From Verrucomicrobiota bacterium (GTDB lineage: Bacteria > Verrucomicrobiota > Verrucomicrobiia > Limisphaerales > JAEYXS01): 12,494 bases of DNA. The stretch spans positions 1 through 12,494 of the forward strand of contig JAJNBN010000093.1 in the NCBI GenBank assembly GCA_021156225.1, read 5' to 3'. The notes beneath the pieces are model-generated. The model saw nothing but the letters and a program-made list of their open reading frames with translations. It was not told the DNA's origin and did no database searches. Position 1 is the stretch's first letter; every line of letters starts with the position of its first letter. The translations under genes were made by a program, and so were the position numbers. Positions 7,753 through 12,494 of this stretch are shown here, in pieces.

Positions 7753-10700
7753 ATGATGAATCCGAAAGAATCCGCCCGCGAGTTGCTGGGCCTCGAGAAG
7801 GTCAATCTTGTCGATTACGTGTCCATCAGCGTGGCTTCCCCTGAGAACGTGCGCGCATGGTCCAAGGGTGAGGTGAAGAATCCGGAGACGATCAATTACC
7901 GGACCTTCAAGCCCGAAAAAGGCGGCCTGTTCTGCGAACGCATCTTCGGTCCGGTAAAGGACTGGGAATGCTCCTGCGGAAAGTACAAGCGCATCAAGCA
8001 TCGCGGCGTCGTTTGCGACCGTTGCGGCGTGGAAGTGACCTTGTCCCGCGTGCGCCGTGAGCGCATGGGCCACATCGAGCTCGCTGTTCCCGTTTCGCAT
8101 ATCTGGTTCTTCAAGTGCATGCCCTCCCGCATCGGTCTGATGCTGGACATGACGGCGCGCAACTTGGAACGCGTGATCTATTACGAGGACTACCTCGTGA
8201 TCGACGCCGGCACCACCCCGCTCAAGGGCCATCAGCTCCTGACGGAAAACGAATATCGCGAAGCCCGCGAAACCTACGGCGCTGATGCGTTCGTGGCCAA
8301 GATGGGTGCCGAAGCCGTGCGTGACGCACTGGCCCGCACGGACTTGGCCAAGAGCATCGAAGGTCTGCAACAGGCGATGACGGAAACGAAGTCGAAGCAG
8401 ATCCGTAAGAAGCTCGCCAAGCGCATCAAGCTGTTCCAAGGCTTCCTGACCTCCAAGAGCCGTCCGGAATGGATGATCCTCACGGTGCTGCCGGTGATCC
8501 CACCGGACTTGCGCCCGCTGGTGCCTCTGGAAGGCGGCCGTTTTGCGACGTCCGACTTGAACGATTTGTACCGCCGCGTCATCAACCGCAACAACCGTCT
8601 CAAGACGTTGCTGCAGCTCAAGACGCCGGAAGTCATCATCCGCAACGAGAAGCGCATGCTGCAAGAGGCCGTGGACGCCTTGTTCGACAACGGCCGTCAT
8701 GGTCGTGCCGTGACCGGCGCGGGCAACCGCCCGTTGAAGTCCCTCTCGGACATGCTGAAGGGCAAGTCCGGCCGCTTCCGTCAGAACTTGCTCGGTAAGC
8801 GCGTGGATTACTCCGGCCGTTCCGTGATCGTGATCGGTCCGGAGCTGAAGCTGCATCAATGCGGTCTGCCGAAGAAGATGGCGCTCGTGCTGTTTGAGCC
8901 GTTCATCATCCGCAAGCTGAAGGAACGTGGCTATGTGCACACGGTCCGCTCGGCCAAGAAGATGATCGAGCGCCAGACGCCCGAAGTGTGGGACATCCTG
9001 GACGAAGTGACCAAGGGGCACCCGGTTCTGCTGAACCGCGCTCCAACACTGCATCGTCTGTCCATCCAGGCATTCGAACCAACTTTGATCGAAGGCGAAG
9101 CGATCCGCATCCATCCGCTGGTTTGTACGGCGTATAACGCGGACTTCGACGGTGACCAGATGGCCGTGCACGTTCCTCTCTCGGTGGAAGCCCAGATGGA
9201 AGCGCGCCTGCTGATGATGGCTCCGTTGAACATCTTCAGCCCGTCCAGCGGCAAGCCGATCATGACGCCGACGCAGGACATCACGCTCGGTTGCTATTAC
9301 CTGACCGCGGAACCCCGCGTGCACAAGGAAAACAACAAGCGCAAGCCGATGTTGTTCGGTTCCAAGGACGAAGTGCTCTTCGCCCATGCGGACGGCGTAC
9401 TGCGCACGCATGACCGGGTGCAGTTGCTGAATCCGGACCGCAACAAGAAGACGGTGTATGGCGACCCGACGGCCAAGCTGCTCGAAACGACGGTCGGCCG
9501 CGTGATCTTCAGCGAGATCTGGCCCGCGGAACTGGGCTTTGCTAACTTCGCGGTCGGCAAGTCCAAGATCGGTGACCTGATCTGGCAATGCTATAAGAAC
9601 TGCGGCCACGACAAGACCGTGGTGATGCTCGACCGCCTCAAGGAATTGGGCTTCCGCGAAGCTGCGAAATCCGGTTGTTCCATCGGTATTGATGACATGA
9701 TCATCCCGAAGGAAAAGAACAAGGAGATCGACGACGCGCAGAAGCAGATCGGTGAAGTCGAGAAGCAGTATCGTCGTGGTGTCATCACCCCGGGTGAGCG
9801 CTACAACAAGATCATCGACATCTGGACACATTGTACTGACCAGATCTCGAACGTGATGCTCCGCACCTTGGAGAACAACCAGGGCAAGCGCGAATACAAC
9901 CCCGTGTTCCTGATGGTGGATTCCGGCGCCCGTGGTAACAAGGCGCAGGTCCGTCAGCTCGCCGGTGTGCGTGGTCTGATGGCCAAGCCGTCCGGTGACA
10001 TCATCGAGAAGCCGATTTTGTCGAACTTCCGCGAAGGTCTGTCAGTGCTCGAGTATTTCATCTCGACGCACGGTGCCCGTAAGGGTCTGGCGGATACGGC
10101 GCTGAAGACCGCCGACTCCGGTTACATGACCCGCAAGCTGGTGGATGTGGCGCAAGACGTCATCATCCAGCAGATCGATTGCGGCACGACCAACGGCATC
10201 TGGGTGCAGGCTGTTTACGAAGGCGAAGAAACCGTGGTGAAGCTGAGCGATCGTATCGTCGGCCGCGTGAGCGCGGAAGACGTCAATGATCCTTCCGCCC
10301 CGAAGGTATTCATCGTCCGGGCGAACGACGAGATCGACGAAGTCAAGGCGAAGGCCCTGGACAACGCCGGCCTGGATCGCATCAAGGTGCGCTCCGTGCT
10401 GACTTGCGAAGCCAAGCACGGCATCTGTGCCCACTGCTACGGCCGCAACCTGGCCACTGGCCAGCTGGTGAAACTGGGCGAGGCTGTCGGCATTGTGGCC
10501 GCACAGTCCATCGGTGAACCGGGCACGCAGTTGACGATGCGCACGTTCCATACGGGCGGCGTCGCGACCGGTAAGTTCAGCCAGCCGATCATCAAGGTGA
10601 AGTATGACGGCACGGTGAAATATCAGGAGATCCGCTCGGTGCAGCTCGAAGACGGCAACAACATCGTGCTGAACAAGAACGGCTCCATCGCCATCATCGG

Positions 10701-11883
10701 CGAAGACGGCCGCGAACTGGAAAGCTACAGCATCGTCATCGGTGCCGTCGTGTCCTTCAGCAATGGTGACACCATCAAGAAGGGTGACACGCTGGCGCTG
10801 TGGGATCCGTATAACGTGCCGATTCTGTCGGAAAAGGCCGGTATGGTGAAGTTCCACGACATCATCGAGGGTGTCACGATGAAGCAGGAAGTCGACGAGA
10901 CGACGGGCCAGGAATCCATGGTGATCATCGATCACAAGGAAGATCTGCATCCGCAAGTCATCGTGACCGACAACAAGGGCGAGCCAGTGGCGCAGTATGC
11001 GATTCCTTCGGGAGCGCACATCGCGATCACGGAAGGCGACACCATTGTGGCCGGCAGTTTGCTCGCCAAGACGTCCCGCAAGACCTCGAAGACGAAGGAC
11101 ATCACCGGCGGTCTGCCGCGTGTGGCCGAACTCTTCGAAGCACGCCGTCCGAAAGACGCTGCGGAGATCTCGAAGATCGACGGTATCGTCGACTTCGGTC
11201 CGAGCGTGCGCGGCAAGCGCTGCATCGTCATCAAGGATGCTGTCACCGCACTGGAAGAGGAACACCTCATCCCGATCGGCAAGCACGTCATCGTGTTCAA
11301 GGGCGACTTCGTGAAGAAGGGCCAGCAATTGACCGATGGTCCGGTGGTGCCGCACGAAATCTTGGAGGTCTGCGGACCACAAGAGCTGCAGGAGCATTTG
11401 GTGAGCGAAGTGCAGGAAGTTTATCGTCTGCAAGGTGTGACGATCAATGACAAGCACATCGAGATCATCGTGCGCCAGATGTTGCGCAAGGTGCGCATCA
11501 CGGAACCGGGCGATACCCAGTTCCTGTGGGGTGAGCAGATCGACCGGTTGATGTTTGAGGCCGAGAACGAACGCGTGGAGAAGATGGGTGGCAAGCCTGC
11601 GGAAGCGCAGCCGGTGCTGCTGGGCATCACCAAGGCGTCTCTGGAGACAGAATCGTTCCTGAGCGCGGCATCCTTCCAAGACACCACGCGCGTCCTCACC
11701 GAGGCCGCGACGATGGGCAAGAAGGACACGCTGCGTGGTTTCAAGGAAAACGTCATCATGGGCCATATCATCCCGGCCGGTTCAGGCTTCGACCTGCACC
11801 GCAAGATGATCCTCAAGCCGCTGGTGGAGCTCCCACCGGTGGAAGAAACGCCGCTGGAGGAGGAACAACCCCTGGCGAGCTAA
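7753..11883 (+). CDS. rpoC: DNA-directed RNA polymerase subunit beta'
   Basis: RpoC holds the magnesium-binding active site of RNA polymerase. The protein has 1376 residues. The N-terminal zinc site uses C73, C75, C88 and C91. The catalytic motif NADFDGDQMAVH carries D464, D466 and D468. The second zinc site is C810, C885, C892 and C895. The bridge helix and trigger loop region runs through GIVAAQSIGEPGTQLTMRTF and HTGG near 936. A large insertion (about residues 937-1115) then splits the trigger loop before TKDITGGLPRVAELFEARRP. This is the SI3-type insertion of many Gram-negative lineages. The tail is rich in Pro and Glu. The gene begins ATGATG, so the start may be 7753 or 7756; no true Shine-Dalgarno sequence is present. 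A terminator follows at once. Confidence 0.99.
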   Translation: MMNPKESARELLGLEKVNLVDYVSISVASPENVRAWSKGEVKNPETINYRTFKPEKGGLFCERIFGPVKDWECSCGKYKRIKHRGVVCDRCGVEVTLSRVRRERMGHIELAVPVSHIWFFKCMPSRIGLMLDMTARNLERVIYYEDYLVIDAGTTPLKGHQLLTENEYREARETYGADAFVAKMGAEAVRDALARTDLAKSIEGLQQAMTETKSKQIRKKLAKRIKLFQGFLTSKSRPEWMILTVLPVIPPDLRPLVPLEGGRFATSDLNDLYRRVINRNNRLKTLLQLKTPEVIIRNEKRMLQEAVDALFDNGRHGRAVTGAGNRPLKSLSDMLKGKSGRFRQNLLGKRVDYSGRSVIVIGPELKLHQCGLPKKMALVLFEPFIIRKLKERGYVHTVRSAKKMIERQTPEVWDILDEVTKGHPVLLNRAPTLHRLSIQAFEPTLIEGEAIRIHPLVCTAYNADFDGDQMAVHVPLSVEAQMEARLLMMAPLNIFSPSSGKPIMTPTQDITLGCYYLTAEPRVHKENNKRKPMLFGSKDEVLFAHADGVLRTHDRVQLLNPDRNKKTVYGDPTAKLLETTVGRVIFSEIWPAELGFANFAVGKSKIGDLIWQCYKNCGHDKTVVMLDRLKELGFREAAKSGCSIGIDDMIIPKEKNKEIDDAQKQIGEVEKQYRRGVITPGERYNKIIDIWTHCTDQISNVMLRTLENNQGKREYNPVFLMVDSGARGNKAQVRQLAGVRGLMAKPSGDIIEKPILSNFREGLSVLEYFISTHGARKGLADTALKTADSGYMTRKLVDVAQDVIIQQIDCGTTNGIWVQAVYEGEETVVKLSDRIVGRVSAEDVNDPSAPKVFIVRANDEIDEVKAKALDNAGLDRIKVRSVLTCEAKHGICAHCYGRNLATGQLVKLGEAVGIVAAQSIGEPGTQLTMRTFHTGGVATGKFSQPIIKVKYDGTVKYQEIRSVQLEDGNNIVLNKNGSIAIIGEDGRELESYSIVIGAVVSFSNGDTIKKGDTLALWDPYNVPILSEKAGMVKFHDIIEGVTMKQEVDETTGQESMVIIDHKEDLHPQVIVTDNKGEPVAQYAIPSGAHIAITEGDTIVAGSLLAKTSRKTSKTKDITGGLPRVAELFEARRPKDAAEISKIDGIVDFGPSVRGKRCIVIKDAVTALEEEHLIPIGKHVIVFKGDFVKKGQQLTDGPVVPHEILEVCGPQELQEHLVSEVQEVYRLQGVTINDKHIEIIVRQMLRKVRITEPGDTQFLWGEQIDRLMFEAENERVEKMGGKPAEAQPVLLGITKASLETESFLSAASFQDTTRVLTEAATMGKKDTLRGFKENVIMGHIIPAGSGFDLHRKMILKPLVELPPVEETPLEEEQPLAS

Positions 11884-11892
11884 AGAATGTGG

Positions 11893-11929
11893 GAGGGGAA
11901 TCCCGGTGTTTTTGCCGGGATTTCCTTTC
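11893..11929 (+). terminator. Intrinsic terminator after rpoC
   Basis: AATCCCGG (11899-11906) pairs with CCGGGATT (11915-11922) around loop TGTTTTTG. The stem can be extended by GGAGGG on the 5' side against TCCTTT on the 3' side with G-U pairs. The tail TCCTTTC is moderately T-rich. It lies just after the rpoC stop and before an AT-rich promoter region, so it most likely ends the rpoBC transcript. Confidence 0.8.
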
Positions 11930-11975
11930 AAAACCAAGATTAGTGAAAAATATCCAAAAATTTTTCAAATACTAG

Positions 11976-12003
11976 TTGCAACCGAAAACTGTTTTGCTAA
12001 CCT
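11976..12003 (+). promoter_or_regulatory. Probable sigma-70-type promoter of the rpsL operon
   Basis: A -35-like TTGCAA (11976-11981) is followed after 16 bp by an extended -10, TGC-TAACCT (11995-12003). The -35 matches TTGACA at 4 of 6 positions. The -10 hexamer matches TATAAT at 3 of 6, helped by the upstream TG. Directly upstream, 11941-11970 is very AT-rich with an A-run/T-run block (11956-11965), as expected of an UP element. The site lies between the rpoC terminator and rpsL, with a predicted start near 12010 and a leader of about 48 nt. The context supports it more than the match scores do. Confidence 0.6.
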
Positions 12004-12005
12004 CC

Positions 12006-12038
12006 GCACTCCGTTTCCCAGCAGGGTTCGGAAAGTGC
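12006..12038 (+). promoter_or_regulatory. Possible hairpin in the rpsL leader
   Basis: GCAC (12006-12009) pairs with GTGC (12035-12038), and TTTCC (12014-12018) pairs with GGAAA (12030-12034), leaving TCCG as a 5' bulge and an 11-nt loop. If transcription starts near 12010, the outer stem would be only partly transcribed. This makes a regulatory role uncertain. Confidence 0.25.
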
Positions 12039-12045
12039 AATAGAT

Positions 12046-12049
12046 AGGA
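12046..12049 (+). promoter_or_regulatory. Ribosome-binding site of rpsL
   Basis: AGGA ends 8 nt before the rpsL ATG. It is one of only two convincing Shine-Dalgarno sequences in the window, the other being that of rpsG. Confidence 0.6.
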
Positions 12050-12057
12050 TCTACGGA

Positions 12058-12450
12058 ATGCCGACGATCAATCAACTGGTCCGAAAAGGACGCAATAAGC
12101 TGAAGTACAAGTCGAAGTCACCGGCTTTGGAGAACTCGCCGTTTCGGCGTGGTGTCTGCCTGCAGGTGATGACCCGCACGCCCAAAAAGCCGAATTCGGC
12201 GATGCGGAAGGTGGCCAAAGTGCGCCTGACTAATGGATATGAAGTGATCGCCTACATTCCGGATGAAGGCCATAACTTGCAAGAGCACTCGATCGTGCTG
12301 GTTCGCGGCGGCCGTGTGAAAGACTTGCCGGGTGTGCGTTACCATATCGTGCGCGGCACGTTGGATGCCAGCGGCGTGGAAAAGCGCCGGGTGAGCCGTT
12401 CCAAATATGGTGTCAAGCGCCCGAAGGCGCCGAAACCGGCAGCGAAGTAA
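12058..12450 (+). CDS. rpsL: 30S ribosomal protein S12
   Basis: S12 lies at the decoding centre of the small subunit and governs codon-anticodon accuracy. The product has 130 residues, slightly longer than the 124 of E. coli because of a few extra C-terminal residues (KPAAK). The streptomycin-contact motif RTPKKPNSAMRK carries K43-K44 in the sensitive form. The segment VRGGRVKDLPGVRYH includes D89, the aspartate that RimO methylthiolates in many bacteria. The end SRSKYGVKRPKAPK is typical. The start MPTINQLVRKG follows an AGGA Shine-Dalgarno. Located after a terminator and promoter, it opens the str operon, with rpsG 16 nt downstream. Confidence 0.98.
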   Translation: MPTINQLVRKGRNKLKYKSKSPALENSPFRRGVCLQVMTRTPKKPNSAMRKVAKVRLTNGYEVIAYIPDEGHNLQEHSIVLVRGGRVKDLPGVRYHIVRGTLDASGVEKRRVSRSKYGVKRPKAPKPAAK

Positions 12451-12452
12451 TT

Positions 12453-12458
12453 AAGGAA
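12453..12458 (+). promoter_or_regulatory. Ribosome-binding site of rpsG
   Basis: AAGGAA lies 8 nt before the rpsG ATG and is the best Shine-Dalgarno match in the window. It supports the start at 12467. Confidence 0.7.
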
Positions 12459-12466
12459 ATTTTTGT

Positions 12467-12494
12467 ATGTCACGTCGTCGTCGTGCAGTTAAAC
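12467..12494 (+). CDS. rpsG: 30S ribosomal protein S7, N-terminal start (partial)
   Basis: The window ends nine codons into this gene: MSRRRRAVK and one further base. A short Arg-rich start right after rpsL, with a good Shine-Dalgarno sequence, fits S7, which nucleates assembly of the 30S head and follows rpsL in nearly all bacteria. The call rests mainly on gene order plus this N-terminal pattern. Everything beyond the ninth codon is outside the window. Confidence 0.88.

Overview
This window is a core housekeeping locus of a bacterial chromosome. All genes lie on the + strand, in the order 3' end of tuf, tRNA-Trp, tRNA-Ser, secE, nusG, rplK, rplA, rplJ, rplL, rpoB, rpoC, then rpsL and the first codons of rpsG. 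This is the widely conserved secE-nusG-rplKAJL-rpoBC cluster joined to the start of the str operon. The DNA is moderately GC-rich. RpoB and RpoC have Gram-negative-type architecture, including a large insertion in the RpoC trigger loop. Together with the style of the protein sequences, this suggests a PVC-group bacterium, most likely a member of Verrucomicrobiota. That placement is inference from memory of the families, not a search result. I see no mobile element, CRISPR array, phage gene or laterally acquired cargo.

Layout. Positions 1-208 are the last 68 codons of EF-Tu, followed by a long GNRA-capped hairpin. Positions 322-499 hold two tRNA genes, both with encoded CCA. secE and nusG (537-1368) encode a translocon subunit and a transcription factor. 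rplK, rplA, rplJ and rplL (1404-3616) encode the L11, L1, L10 and L7/L12 proteins of the ribosomal GTPase centre and L1 stalk. A probable L1 autoregulatory hairpin lies between rplK and rplA. After rplL comes a textbook intrinsic terminator, then about 165 nt of structured leader, then rpoB (3830-7735) and rpoC (7753-11883), the two large RNA polymerase subunits. A second terminator closes rpoC. An AT-rich region then carries a promoter-like site, and rpsL-rpsG begin a new transcription unit.

How the genes work together. The locus couples translation machinery (EF-Tu, two tRNAs, stalk and L1 proteins, S12, S7), transcription machinery (beta, beta', NusG) and protein export (SecE), all of which scale with growth rate. 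Independent control points are visible in the sequence: the L1 site, the spacer before rplL, the rplL-rpoB attenuator and leader, and the rpoC terminator plus rpsL promoter.

The coding content is ordinary. The part most worth a second look is the 213-nt rplL-rpoB gap. It contains a terminator and a set of mutually exclusive hairpins with a 1:2 / 2:3 / 3:4 arrangement reminiscent of an attenuator or RNA switch. Other points of interest are the lack of recognisable Shine-Dalgarno sequences before most genes, the lack of room for an L10 leader before rplJ, and a tRNA-Ser gene between tRNA-Trp and secE.
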